Shown here in pieces: positions 25,431 to 33,996 of a stretch of 64,000 nt of DNA. The stretch is from Micromonospora craniellae. GTDB taxonomy: Bacteria; Actinomycetota; Actinomycetes; Mycobacteriales; Micromonosporaceae. A program made the position numbers and the translations under genes. The stretch's first letter is position 1. Each line of letters opens with the position of its first letter. The DNA is taken from contig NZ_CP061725.1 of the NCBI RefSeq assembly GCF_014764405.1, positions 2,232,001 through 2,296,000 on the forward strand, read 5' to 3'. The notes under the pieces were generated by a model. That model was not told the origin of the DNA. It worked only from the letters and a program-made list of their open reading frames with translations, and searched no databases.

Positions 25431-26820
25431 CGCTGCCCAGACGGAGCTGCCGCCCACGCGGCGGCCTTCGGTGGCGGGGACCCGTACGGTAAAATTGCCG
25501 TTCGTGATCAATGTCCAGCTATTGCGGGATCCAGCATTCGTCGCGCAACTCGGCCGCGCAGCAGAACTGAAGCGCTTGGATTTCGATGCAAATCAGTTGT
25601 CAGAGGCTTTCGCGGAAAGGCGCAGGATTGTCGGTCTTGTGGACCAAACCCGCGCCCGCCAGAAGAGTCTGTCTAATCGATTTCGGGAGGCGGACGCCGA
25701 AACCCGTTCCGCTTTACGCGATCAGCTCGGGCAGATCTCTGAAGAGTCGAAGGGGCTTGCCGCACAGCTAAGCGAAGCAGAGGAAAAGCTACAGAACTTG
25801 GCACTACGAGCGCCTAGCATCCCTGATCCGACTGCGCCAGTCGGCGTCAATGACGAAGACAATGAGGTAATTCGGCACTGGGGTGAACCTCGGAAGATGA
25901 GCCCGGACATGGCCGATCATGTCGAACTCGCACGCCGCCTTGGGCTTGTGGAGTTCGACCGGGCCCAAAAGTTCGCTGGCTCGCGCAGCATCGCGCTGAC
26001 TGGCAACGGTGCCCTTGTGGTCCGGGCGGTGCTCGCCATGGCAATGGATCAGCTTGTTATCCGCAACTTCCGACCCGTGATGCCGCCGGTCCTCGTCCGT
26101 GAGGAGGCGATGATCGGGACTGGCTATTTCCCTCTCGGCGTGGAGGACGCCTATAAGGCGGATCGCGAAGACCGTTACCTCGTCGGCACCTCCGAAGTGT
26201 CCCTAGTGTCGCTGCATCGTGATGAGCTCCTGGCGCTCTCTGACCTGCCGATCCGATATGCCGGGGTCTCTTCCTGCTTCCGGCGGGAGGCCGGCTCTCA
26301 TGGCCGCGACACCCGTGGACTTTACCGGGTACATCAGTTCGACAAGGTCGAACAGGTATCGATTATCGAGGCTGACGACGAGTTGTCCCGGCGGGAGCAG
26401 CTGGCGCTTCTGGAGAATTCTGAGACAGTACTCAAGGCGCTGGAACTGCCCTATCGGGTGGCAATCGCATGCACCGGAGAGATGGGGCAAGGACAACGGC
26501 TCAAGTACGAGGTCGAGACCTGGATGCCCAGCCGGGCCGCCTACTCGGAAACGCACTCGTGCTCAAGCTTCGGTGACTTCCAGTCGCGCCGGTCGAACAT
26601 CAAGTACCGGACAGCCGACGGAGGAACCGCCTTCGCATACACCTTGAACAACACAGCCGTCGCCGCACCGAGGATCCTCATCCCCCTGCTGGAGCACCAC
26701 CAGCAGCCCGATGGAGCCGTCCGTATCCCCGCCGCTCTCCGGCCCTATCTCAATGGCCTGGAAACCCTCTCCGCAAAGACTCCATCCTCGGAGCTGGTGC
26801 TGGCACACATACCGGCATGA
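25423..26820 (+). CDS. serS: Seryl-tRNA synthetase-like protein in a biosynthetic context
   Basis: The protein joins Ser to tRNA-Ser, or is a variant of that enzyme. An N-terminal coiled-coil arm spans about residues 60-135. Class II motif 2 is FRREAGSHGRDTRGL and motif 3 contains NNTAVAAPR and LEHHQQPDGAVRIPAALRPY. Compared with ordinary SerRS the TAE triplet reads TSE and the NGSGLAVGR block reads NNTAVAAPR. The ATG overlaps the dioxygenase stop by 8 bp; the conserved core starts at GTG 25504 (VINVQLLRD), an alternative start. A TTA codon at 25714 suggests bldA control. Its place suggests self-resistance or supply of seryl-tRNA, not housekeeping. Confidence 0.88.
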   Translation: MSDAAQTELPPTRRPSVAGTRTVKLPFVINVQLLRDPAFVAQLGRAAELKRLDFDANQLSEAFAERRRIVGLVDQTRARQKSLSNRFREADAETRSALRDQLGQISEESKGLAAQLSEAEEKLQNLALRAPSIPDPTAPVGVNDEDNEVIRHWGEPRKMSPDMADHVELARRLGLVEFDRAQKFAGSRSIALTGNGALVVRAVLAMAMDQLVIRNFRPVMPPVLVREEAMIGTGYFPLGVEDAYKADREDRYLVGTSEVSLVSLHRDELLALSDLPIRYAGVSSCFRREAGSHGRDTRGLYRVHQFDKVEQVSIIEADDELSRREQLALLENSETVLKALELPYRVAIACTGEMGQGQRLKYEVETWMPSRAAYSETHSCSSFGDFQSRRSNIKYRTADGGTAFAYTLNNTAVAAPRILIPLLEHHQQPDGAVRIPAALRPYLNGLETLSAKTPSSELVLAHIPA

Positions 26821-26838
26821 CCTTATGAAGGGAGACTC

Positions 26839-27669
26839 GTGGAGCGTCTCGCGACAACCGCACTGAGGACGATCCACCAACAGGTCAGCAAGGCGCTTCA
26901 CGAGCCAACCGCCCTCTACCTAATCGGCAGCCACGCCAGAGGCAACGCCGACCAGGCCAGCGACGTGGACATCGTCATCATCACCCGGGGCGATGCCGGA
27001 GCCGCACACCGCATCGCAACCTCGGCCTACGCAAGACACTGTCCCGACGGTCCGCAGCTAGACCTGACCGTCCTCGCGCATGACGAACTCGGGCACTCAG
27101 CCACCACCGATCTTGCCCGGGTTCAACGGCGCGAGGTCCTCTTTCCTCTGGTTGACCACGGCCAACACATCGCTGGCCCTGATCTCGCCACGCGTTTGGC
27201 CAGCCGACTGACCGTCGGCGCCGCTCCAACGACACACATGCCGTGGGTCTTCGCCCGCAGAACTCGTGGGCTGCCTGAACGTCTCCAATCGACGCCTGTG
27301 TCGGTGCCACCCAATCCCGACGACGAATTCCTCGGGTACCCGAGCGGCAGCCGGACCAAGGTCGTCGTCTCGCTTGCCTCCTGGATCGGAGCCGGGATCA
27401 TCGCGATGAGAACCGGCTGGGAGCACCTCGCGACGAAAGAGCACGTCGTCGCACGACTCAACGACATCGACGTGAGTGGAGCACGATGGTTGAGCGAGAC
27501 CATCACGGTGTGCCGCAGCTCTTGGGGATACTCCGTGCCGCAGAGCACGATCGATAGGGCTCTGCTACGCAAGATCTGCCAACGCTTGCACCAGATGGAA
27601 CGCGACTACGCTACCCGGCACCAGTCGTGGCAGCTGGAATCCGCGAAAGGCCGCATCGATGCCGCATGA
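26839..27669 (+). CDS. Pol-beta-superfamily nucleotidyltransferase
   Basis: The 276-residue protein carries the minimal nucleotidyltransferase signature GSHARGNADQASDVD (residues 30-44), giving the Gly-Ser and metal-binding Asp-x-Asp, with a third acidic residue probably in QLDLTVL. The helical C-terminal half (about 180-270) resembles those of aminoglycoside-nucleotidyltransferase-like proteins. Such enzymes transfer AMP or another NMP to a hydroxyl. GTG start with aagggag box 18 bp after the SerRS gene. It could modify the product, an intermediate or a tRNA-like partner. Confidence 0.8.
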   Translation: MERLATTALRTIHQQVSKALHEPTALYLIGSHARGNADQASDVDIVIITRGDAGAAHRIATSAYARHCPDGPQLDLTVLAHDELGHSATTDLARVQRREVLFPLVDHGQHIAGPDLATRLASRLTVGAAPTTHMPWVFARRTRGLPERLQSTPVSVPPNPDDEFLGYPSGSRTKVVVSLASWIGAGIIAMRTGWEHLATKEHVVARLNDIDVSGARWLSETITVCRSSWGYSVPQSTIDRALLRKICQRLHQMERDYATRHQSWQLESAKGRIDAA

Positions 27670-28579
27670 CTCGTCCCAGCCTGTCGCTGTGATCACCGGC
27701 GCGAGCGGGTTCTTGGGCGGGCGTCTGGCGATAAAGCTGCGGCGCCACAACTGGCAGGTCGTGGGCATCGACTCCGAAGCGCTTCCAGGTGTCCTCACCG
27801 CTGACATCCGCAATATCCACACGCTGCGACACACGATGGTGCCGCACTTCGACATCGTCATACACCTAGCGTCCCTGCTCTCGGCCAGGTGCGAGAGCGA
27901 CCCGACGTCCGCCTTCGATGTCAACGTCGGCGGAACGGCCACCCTGCTCAACGCCGTCGCCGACAAGGCCCCGCCAGCACTACTGATGGCCTCATCCATC
28001 GCAGTCTTCGACCAAGAACATGCCACCGACGACACGCCCGTACGGCCCCAATCGGTCTACGGCACAAGCAAGGCAATGAGTGAGCTGCTCATTGCCGACG
28101 CCACACGCCGCGGCAGTGTTCGCGGCCACATCGCTCGCCTACCGACCGTGGCTGTCCGGCCAGGACCACCCAGCGGTGCAGCATCAGCCTTCGCCAGCAC
28201 GATGGTGAAGAACGCCCTCGACGGGGTCGACATCGTCGTCCCTGTACCTCCGGGACGACGAATCGTTCTCACCTCGGTGGAGACCGCCGTCGAGAATCTC
28301 CGGCTCCTCGCCGACGCCATCGTCAAGGAAGAGCAAGCGGTCCCGAAAGTCATCAACATGCCTGGCGTCGGGGTAGACGTCGACGCCATGGCAGAGGAAT
28401 GCCTCGCCGCGGCACCGGTGCCCATCAAAGTTCGACGTGAAGTCGCTGGCGACGTTGACGCCATCGTCGGCTCATGGCCGTCGCGGTGGGAATCCCCGGC
28501 CGCGATACGGCTCGGGCTTCAGCAAGACCCATCCTTCGCCAGCATCGTGGCCGGCTACAAGTCTTGTGACCTGCCATAG
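27659..28579 (+). CDS. NAD-dependent epimerase/dehydratase, similar to D-erythronate dehydrogenase (DenD)
   Basis: The 306-residue extended short-chain dehydrogenase shows GASGFLGGRLA (residues 14-24) for NAD binding, the DIVIHLAS strand, and catalytic YGTSK near residue 134. The segment RLPTVAVRPGPPSGAASAFA is characteristic of the DenD branch, which oxidises four-carbon sugar acids at C2. The start overlaps the nucleotidyltransferase stop by 11 bp. Together with the isomerase at 32091 it suggests oxidation and isomerisation of a short sugar acid during precursor synthesis. Confidence 0.82.
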   Translation: MPHDSSQPVAVITGASGFLGGRLAIKLRRHNWQVVGIDSEALPGVLTADIRNIHTLRHTMVPHFDIVIHLASLLSARCESDPTSAFDVNVGGTATLLNAVADKAPPALLMASSIAVFDQEHATDDTPVRPQSVYGTSKAMSELLIADATRRGSVRGHIARLPTVAVRPGPPSGAASAFASTMVKNALDGVDIVVPVPPGRRIVLTSVETAVENLRLLADAIVKEEQAVPKVINMPGVGVDVDAMAEECLAAAPVPIKVRREVAGDVDAIVGSWPSRWESPAAIRLGLQQDPSFASIVAGYKSCDLP

Positions 28580-28594
28580 TGGAGGGAGTGCACC

Positions 28595-30184
28595 GTGTGG
28601 GACATCGCCCCAATACATGCTACCCGAGCCAAAGACTGCCAGGGTGAGGTTCGCATCGCCTTCGCCCACCTCAGCTTCCGCAAAGTGGCGCGCACGAGGG
28701 CGGTTCGCAGTAAAGCCCTCTTCAGCGCCCACTTTCCCGCCCTGGGATTACTGAACCTAGCTCAACAGCTGCGGGATCGCTTTCCGAACCGCCATCTGCG
28801 AGGTTGGGTGCGCTATTTCGACGAGGAAGCGTACGAAACGCGTGACGAAATGGAATCCGCCATCCGCGAGTGGCTGAGGCCAGCGTCCTTAGGCCTCCTC
28901 GGGATGAGCACCTACACCTCCAGCATCGATCACGTCGCTGACTATTGCAGGCGTTTCATAGCAGACGATGTATTGATCGTCCTCGGCGGAGCCCATGTCA
29001 CCGTCGTCCCAGACGATCTCCCGTGCCACGTCATTGTTCGCGGCGAAGGCTGTGAAGCTCTGGTCACGATTATCGAAAGCCTCGGCACGCCGGATTTCGT
29101 CACCAGAGCGCGGACGGCGGGCATCTGTTGCCAACTGGGACAGACGCGGATCGACGGCCGAGCGGCCACGGACAATTCCATCGAGACAACCTCGGTGCCG
29201 GGCTTCGCCTACGACCTGCTCAGCGACCTCGGCCCAGGCACCTACGCCACGAGCTACACCCGACTGCTCGGCGTCAACCCACAGATCTATGTCTGTACCC
29301 AGAGTTGCCGCGCCCGCTGCTCGTTCTGCTCGACCTACCTGATTCACCGGCGAATGCAGGCACGCTCGGTGGAACTTATCGCGCAAGATCTGACGCTGCT
29401 GCGAAACCACGGATACGACTCCATCGAGTTTCACGACGACGATCTGCTACAGCACCCTGACTTCGACGCATTGCTCGCCGTCCTCCGCCAGCTGCAGCTT
29501 CCCTGGTTCTGCTATGCCCGTTCCGAAATCCTCGATGAGAATGTAGCGGAGAAAATGGCAGAAGCCGGCTGTCGGCGAGTCTTTCTTGGTCTTGAGGCGA
29601 TGACGCAGTCCAGCCTCGACTACCTGAACAAGGCGACGACCGTTGAACAGAACCGTACAGCGGCTGCGGCGCTGGACCGGCAGGGCATCGGTGCGGTCAG
29701 CGGCTTCATCATCGGCCTTCCTCACCACACCGTGACCGACGTGTTGGCGGAGTTGGACGCCTTCCTCGCCTTGCCGCTGTTCGCCATCAGCTGCAACGTT
29801 CTGACTCCCGACCCCCGAACCCGAGAGTTCATGCGTGCGCGGCGGCGCAGTGATGAGTTGCAGGCAGCCCTCGGTGGCAGCAGCGGCCTTACGGTCATCC
29901 CGGACATCCAACGATGGGGTCTCGACCAGCCTGTCGGGCTGCCCTCGGTATGTACAGCCATCGACAAGCAGACCCTCAACGACCTCGTCTCCGTCATCGA
30001 GTACGCCTTCTACCTACGCCCCCACGTCACGGACGCGCTCTACTCATCAGCACGCACCCAGACCCAGCGTGATGTCATCACGGCGTACCTGGCCTTCGTC
30101 CGGGCCAGACTCGCCGAACGCGAACCCCACGTCACTGACGACCTCGTTCGCGCACGCATCGCCGAGCTGAAAGTCAGTGGATGA
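28595..30184 (+). CDS. Cobalamin-binding radical SAM enzyme
   Basis: The 529-residue protein has an N-terminal B12-binding-like Rossmann domain (about 30-190, LGLLGMSTYTSSIDHV and VLGGAHVTVVP) and a radical SAM barrel with CRARCSFC (Cys at about 237, 241, 244), followed by EFHDDDLL and FLGLEAMTQSSLDYLNKA. Members methylate unactivated carbon or phosphorus, or contract rings, in natural product pathways. No DxHxxG motif is visible, so cobalamin may bind base-off without a His ligand. GTG start follows ggaggg. TTA codons at 28748 and 28889. Confidence 0.86.
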   Translation: MWDIAPIHATRAKDCQGEVRIAFAHLSFRKVARTRAVRSKALFSAHFPALGLLNLAQQLRDRFPNRHLRGWVRYFDEEAYETRDEMESAIREWLRPASLGLLGMSTYTSSIDHVADYCRRFIADDVLIVLGGAHVTVVPDDLPCHVIVRGEGCEALVTIIESLGTPDFVTRARTAGICCQLGQTRIDGRAATDNSIETTSVPGFAYDLLSDLGPGTYATSYTRLLGVNPQIYVCTQSCRARCSFCSTYLIHRRMQARSVELIAQDLTLLRNHGYDSIEFHDDDLLQHPDFDALLAVLRQLQLPWFCYARSEILDENVAEKMAEAGCRRVFLGLEAMTQSSLDYLNKATTVEQNRTAAAALDRQGIGAVSGFIIGLPHHTVTDVLAELDAFLALPLFAISCNVLTPDPRTREFMRARRRSDELQAALGGSSGLTVIPDIQRWGLDQPVGLPSVCTAIDKQTLNDLVSVIEYAFYLRPHVTDALYSSARTQTQRDVITAYLAFVRARLAEREPHVTDDLVRARIAELKVSG

Positions 30185-31458
30185 GTTCCCTCGCTGGCGG
30201 AGTGAACTACAACTTCCGCATCCCAGGCCACGAGCACGACCTCGTCGTCGCCGGGGGCGAGGGAGCATGGATCACCACCACCAGCGGACTCCGGATGCTC
30301 GACTTCTTCTCCGCATTCGGGGCGCGAGCGTTTCCCCATGGCTGCCGTCCGTACGAGGTGGCCGTCGCAACCGGTGCCCGTGTCATGTCAGGTTCCCTGC
30401 CGTCGGCAGCGATCGAACACGCCGCGGCAACGCTCATCCGCCTCTTCCCCCACCACTCCACGGTCCGCTTCTGCACAAGCGGAACCGAAGCAGTCCAACT
30501 CGCCATCAGACTTGCTCGCGCCGCAACCGGCCGAACCCGGATCATGCGCTTTAACGAGCACTACCACGGCCACTTGGACGCCCTTCTCGGCGGCACATAC
30601 TCGCCAAGTACCTATCCGGACCCCGCTGTCCTCCCAGACGACCCTCGGGCCACCGAGGGCTCGCCACCCGAGCAGGTGACGACACAGAACTACCTTGCCC
30701 GATGGAACAACATCGATGACGTTGACTCATTCTTCCGTGCCTACGGAGACAGCGTCGCGGCGGTCCTGTTGGAGCCTTATCCGATCAACGCTGGTGCGGT
30801 GGCGCCAGCGCCGGGATTCCTTGAAAGGATCCGCCAGCACTGCAATCGCCACAACGCCGTTCTGATCTTCGACGAGATCATCACTGGAATCCGGGCCGGA
30901 TTCGGGGGTTGGCAAGCGACCAGCTCGGTAAGGCCAGACATCACCCTGCTCGGCAAAATGCTTGGTGGTGGAGCGGTGCCGGTGAGCGCGGTCTTGACCT
31001 CTGATGCCATCTTCCGACTCTGCGCGGACCACCGCGTGGTGCATGGCGGCACCCTCAATGGCTCACCACTCGCGGCTGCGGCGATTACCCGCACCATCGA
31101 ACTTCTACAGGCCCCTGGGGCCCTGTCCATGGACTCCCTGCACCGTGCAGGCAAAGACTTGCTGACCTCAATCCACAACCACATCCAACGCGAAGATCTG
31201 AAGGTCATCGTCACCGGTTTGCCGGCCGCATTCTGGATCAAGCCGATCGGACGACCAATCAGCGCCCGCACTGCCCTGCTGCGACGGCATCTCCTGGCAG
31301 CCGGCGTGTTACCCGCGGCTCCGACACGGATTTACACCACGGCGGGGATGACAGAGAACGACATAGCCGAAGGGGCTCAACGCATCCTTACGGCCCTCAG
31401 GGCCTTCTCCCAGAACCCCTACGCGGAAACGTCTGGAGGCACCCGTGCACGTACCTGA
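30181..31458 (+). CDS. Class III (glutamate-1-semialdehyde-type) aminotransferase
   Basis: The 425-residue PLP enzyme shows phosphate-binding CTSGTEAVQLAIRLARA, the HYHGHLDALLGG loop, cofactor-contacting Asp in LIFDEIITGIR (near 231) and catalytic Lys in LLGKMLGGGAVP (near 258). GSA-type enzymes include 2,1-aminomutases and sugar or polyol transaminases, so it could install or shift an amino group on a keto-sugar-acid intermediate. The ATG overlaps the radical SAM stop by ATGA. TTA codon at 31309. Confidence 0.88.
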   Translation: MSSLAGGVNYNFRIPGHEHDLVVAGGEGAWITTTSGLRMLDFFSAFGARAFPHGCRPYEVAVATGARVMSGSLPSAAIEHAAATLIRLFPHHSTVRFCTSGTEAVQLAIRLARAATGRTRIMRFNEHYHGHLDALLGGTYSPSTYPDPAVLPDDPRATEGSPPEQVTTQNYLARWNNIDDVDSFFRAYGDSVAAVLLEPYPINAGAVAPAPGFLERIRQHCNRHNAVLIFDEIITGIRAGFGGWQATSSVRPDITLLGKMLGGGAVPVSAVLTSDAIFRLCADHRVVHGGTLNGSPLAAAAITRTIELLQAPGALSMDSLHRAGKDLLTSIHNHIQREDLKVIVTGLPAAFWIKPIGRPISARTALLRRHLLAAGVLPAAPTRIYTTAGMTENDIAEGAQRILTALRAFSQNPYAETSGGTRART

Positions 31459-32131
31459 AGAACTCTGGCCCTTGCGCCATGAAGCACTCAACTCCATCGA
31501 CGGACTCGCCCTGATCCATCACCTCGCGGCACAGGCGTGCGCGCGACAACTTCCTGGCGACATGGTGGAGTGCGGTGTTTACAATGGCGGATCCGCTACG
31601 GCGATCGCCCTCGCAATCAGGGGCCATGAACGAAGGCTCTGGCTCTATGACTCTTTCCAAGGTCTCCCTCATCCCACGCCTCGCGACGGCGTCGAAGCAA
31701 CTCGATTCGCTGGCCAGCTGGTCGGCGAGCCAGACCGGGTCCGAAACCGACTCGCAGAGGCAGGGCTAGCATCTGACAACATCGTGATCCGCGAAGGATG
31801 GTTTGCCGACACCTTCACCCAGCCGAAACCCAACGCAGTAGCCCTTCTTCATATCGACGCTGACTTCTACGAAGGAGTGCAAGCAGCCTTACACTGCTTC
31901 TATGATTCGGTAGTAGATGGCGGCGTCGTCGTGCTGGACGATTTCGCATGGTGGGAAGGGGCGCGCCGAGCCTTCTACGACTTTTGCGTCGAGCATGACA
32001 TCGCGCCAATCACACATAGGCACGGAGTTGCCGGTGCCCTCTACTGGTTCAAGGGTGAATCGTACGTGCGATCACATGAAACCCGACACGTCAGGCGAGA
32101 CTCATCAAGCCAACCAGGGCCTGCCGACTGA
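31445..32131 (+). CDS. TylF/MycF-family O-methyltransferase
   Basis: The 228-residue protein has SAM-binding GVYNGGSATAIALAIRG, the YDSFQGLP loop, metal-binding LHIDADFYEGVQAAL (near residue 136) and VVVLDDFAWWEGARRAF. TylF-type enzymes are Mg-dependent sugar O-methyltransferases in macrolide and aminocoumarin pathways. The GTG start lies 14 bp inside the aminotransferase gene. A TTA codon lies at 31889. Its 3' end overlaps the convergent isomerase gene by 41 bp. Confidence 0.87.
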   Translation: MHVPEELWPLRHEALNSIDGLALIHHLAAQACARQLPGDMVECGVYNGGSATAIALAIRGHERRLWLYDSFQGLPHPTPRDGVEATRFAGQLVGEPDRVRNRLAEAGLASDNIVIREGWFADTFTQPKPNAVALLHIDADFYEGVQAALHCFYDSVVDGGVVVLDDFAWWEGARRAFYDFCVEHDIAPITHRHGVAGALYWFKGESYVRSHETRHVRRDSSSQPGPAD

Positions 32132-32894
32132 GCTGCTCTGAACCTCGGCACTCGACGCCGATGAAGCCAGTGAACTCTGCAGCCTTCAGCGCAGCAGTCA
32201 CCTCTGCGAACCGAATTGACCCGCTTCCGGGGATTCCTCGGCCTGGAAAGTCTGCTACCTGAATATGTCGGATCATTTCTCCGAATTTGCGAATTATGCT
32301 GGCCGGGTCGAGTCCCATGCACGCTAGATGGTAGACGTCGCACAGATATCCGATTTCGGCGCCCGATGCGCCCCTCACTCGTTGCACCAACGCCGCCACG
32401 GCGTCGGGTGTCACGAGGGGGTAGGTGGGACATTCAACGCTGTTGAGACTCTCCACCACCACGAACGCGCCGATATCTGCTGCTGCGCGAGCCGCCGCTG
32501 CCAGGTGCCGGAGGGCCAATTCGTCAGAAGCACCTTCCGTCTTGTCCATGTTCCGATTTCCGTACAAAGCATTCAGAGTGCGGCACCCGGTCTGCTCAGC
32601 CAGTCGAATCGCCGCACTCAGGTTTGCGTAGAAGTGCTCCGTTGACCGCGGGTGCGACAATATCCCCCGATCGCCTGCGCCGAGGTTGCCACCGTACAGA
32701 TTCAATAATGCCAACTTCACGCCAGCGGAACGTATCGCGGAAGCAAGCGCTGCGATGTCATCGCGAGGCGGGTCCGGACAACTGAACGGCCACCAGATCT
32801 CGATTGCCTCAAACCCTGCAGCGGCAGCCGCGCGAGGCCGTTCTAGAAGCGGTACGTCGTTGTAGGATAGACTCACATTGAGACTCAGTCGCAT
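32091..32894 (-). CDS. Hydroxypyruvate isomerase-like sugar isomerase/epimerase (TIM barrel)
   Basis: The 267-residue protein starts at an ATG with GAGG six bases upstream; a longer frame exists but lacks a ribosome-binding site. It has the Hyi/OtnI pattern: AGFEAIEIWWPF, LLNLYGGNLGAGDRGI, metal-binding Glu in VVESLNS, Asp in YLCDVYHLACMG, HIQVADFPGRGIPGSG and Glu in FIGVECRG. OtnI-type members interconvert 2-oxo- and 3-oxo-tetronates, which fits the DenD-like dehydrogenase nearby. It is transcribed towards the main cluster. Confidence 0.85.
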   Translation of the reverse strand: MRLSLNVSLSYNDVPLLERPRAAAAAGFEAIEIWWPFSCPDPPRDDIAALASAIRSAGVKLALLNLYGGNLGAGDRGILSHPRSTEHFYANLSAAIRLAEQTGCRTLNALYGNRNMDKTEGASDELALRHLAAAARAAADIGAFVVVESLNSVECPTYPLVTPDAVAALVQRVRGASGAEIGYLCDVYHLACMGLDPASIIRKFGEMIRHIQVADFPGRGIPGSGSIRFAEVTAALKAAEFTGFIGVECRGSEQLSRQALVGLMSLA

Positions 32895-33300
32895 TCGGAC
32901 CTCAACGTTGTCTGGCCGGTTGGTTCCCCTAGCCAGTATTGCCGCGTTACCTTGATCTGACAAGTGCGGCGCAACTGATAAATCCTAGGTGGCAGGTGCC
33001 GCGAGGTCCATACAACCTCCGAAGGAGGCGACCGCAGTTCGAGGGCCCGAATCGTAGCAGTGGACGGTGTCACCGTTTATTACCGCCGACGTTTGCCGTT
33101 GGCCTGCTGGCAGAGTCCGGCACTGGACACTGCCCTACTGAAGCAGCGTCACTGCGGTACGTAGGACTGCCCTCGTCCGATCGCCAGTGACATCATTCTG
33201 CGCCCTGGCGGCTACGTCTGGAACACCAAGACGTATAAGTTCTGTGCTGGTCTTGTGCCAAGCAGGAGGGCCGAAAGACCAGCGGGACACGAGCCCACAG
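32895..33300. other. Intergenic DNA upstream of the isomerase gene
   Basis: No gene is recognised. It should contain the isomerase promoter on the minus strand. Its right edge passes into a decayed TPR-regulator fragment. Confidence 0.35.
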
Positions 33301-33414
33301 TTCGTCAGGTCGTGGCTACACGAGGCCACCGCCGACGCGTGGGCGCTCCTCGGCCGACATCAGCCTGGCCTCATCGCTTTGACTCGGGCGGAGTTGGTCT
33401 TCGACGGCGTCGCA
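33301..33414 (+). pseudogene. Remnant of a TPR regulator related to the gene at 21668
   Basis: About 38 codons read FVRSWLHEATADAWALLGR followed by PGLIALTRAELVFDGV. They align with VRSWLHEATGEAYGLLGQ and PGLVALARAERVFDGV in the complete regulator. Similarity stops on both sides, and no other part of such a gene is visible. It is a leftover of a second cluster-edge regulator or of a duplication. Confidence 0.7.
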
Positions 33415-33519
33415 CGTTGCGGCGCCTACTCTCGGTGCGCAGCGACGGAGCGTCCAGCCGGAAGCCGGAAAGGCGAACGTTCGAAATGAGACAGAACGCA
33501 GTTTCGTTTGGACCAAGCA

Positions 33520-33996
33520 CTATGACAGAGTCAGCTCGAAGACCGCCCTGTCCTTTCCTGGACCTTTAAAGCCACGAACAATCGATACGCCATTGACGGC
33601 ATAGTCACCCGGGGAATTCACAAAGCCCATTGATGTCCAGGCACCAGAGGCCGCCGCGTTCCCGGGCTCCGACGTCAGGTAGATCCGCTTACAGCCCCAT
33701 CGCTCAGCGCGTGCACGAACACTTCCCACCAGTGCGGCTGCAACGCCTTCGCGACGATAATCTGGATGCACCATTACATCCTGGATGTAAATCTCACTCG
33801 GATCCTCCTGGCTGCGCATGGCGATCACGGCGCCCACGACAAATCCATCGACAATCGCCACCGGACATGTCGATGCAAACAGTCGGGCATACAGCCAGTA
33901 GTCAGACGCCGTTCGCGCCTTCACATAGGGAGCACCTTGATCCATCAAGGCCAGCACCGAATTCACCAGGTCCCGACTAAGGCCGGTTATGCGCAT
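33520..33996 (-). CDS. GNAT-family N-acetyltransferase
   Basis: The 158-residue protein has the GNAT acetyl-CoA loop VHPDYRREGVAAALV (about residues 80-95) and the C-terminal GAWTSMGFV strand. The ATG follows a ggaaaagg box and lies inside the 3' end of the decayed sugar-phosphate gene upstream, so the two were coupled. GNATs of this size acetylate small amines. Near a biosynthetic cluster a tailoring or self-protection role is possible but not shown. Confidence 0.82.
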   Translation of the reverse strand: MRITGLSRDLVNSVLALMDQGAPYVKARTASDYWLYARLFASTCPVAIVDGFVVGAVIAMRSQEDPSEIYIQDVMVHPDYRREGVAAALVGSVRARAERWGCKRIYLTSEPGNAAASGAWTSMGFVNSPGDYAVNGVSIVRGFKGPGKDRAVFELTLS

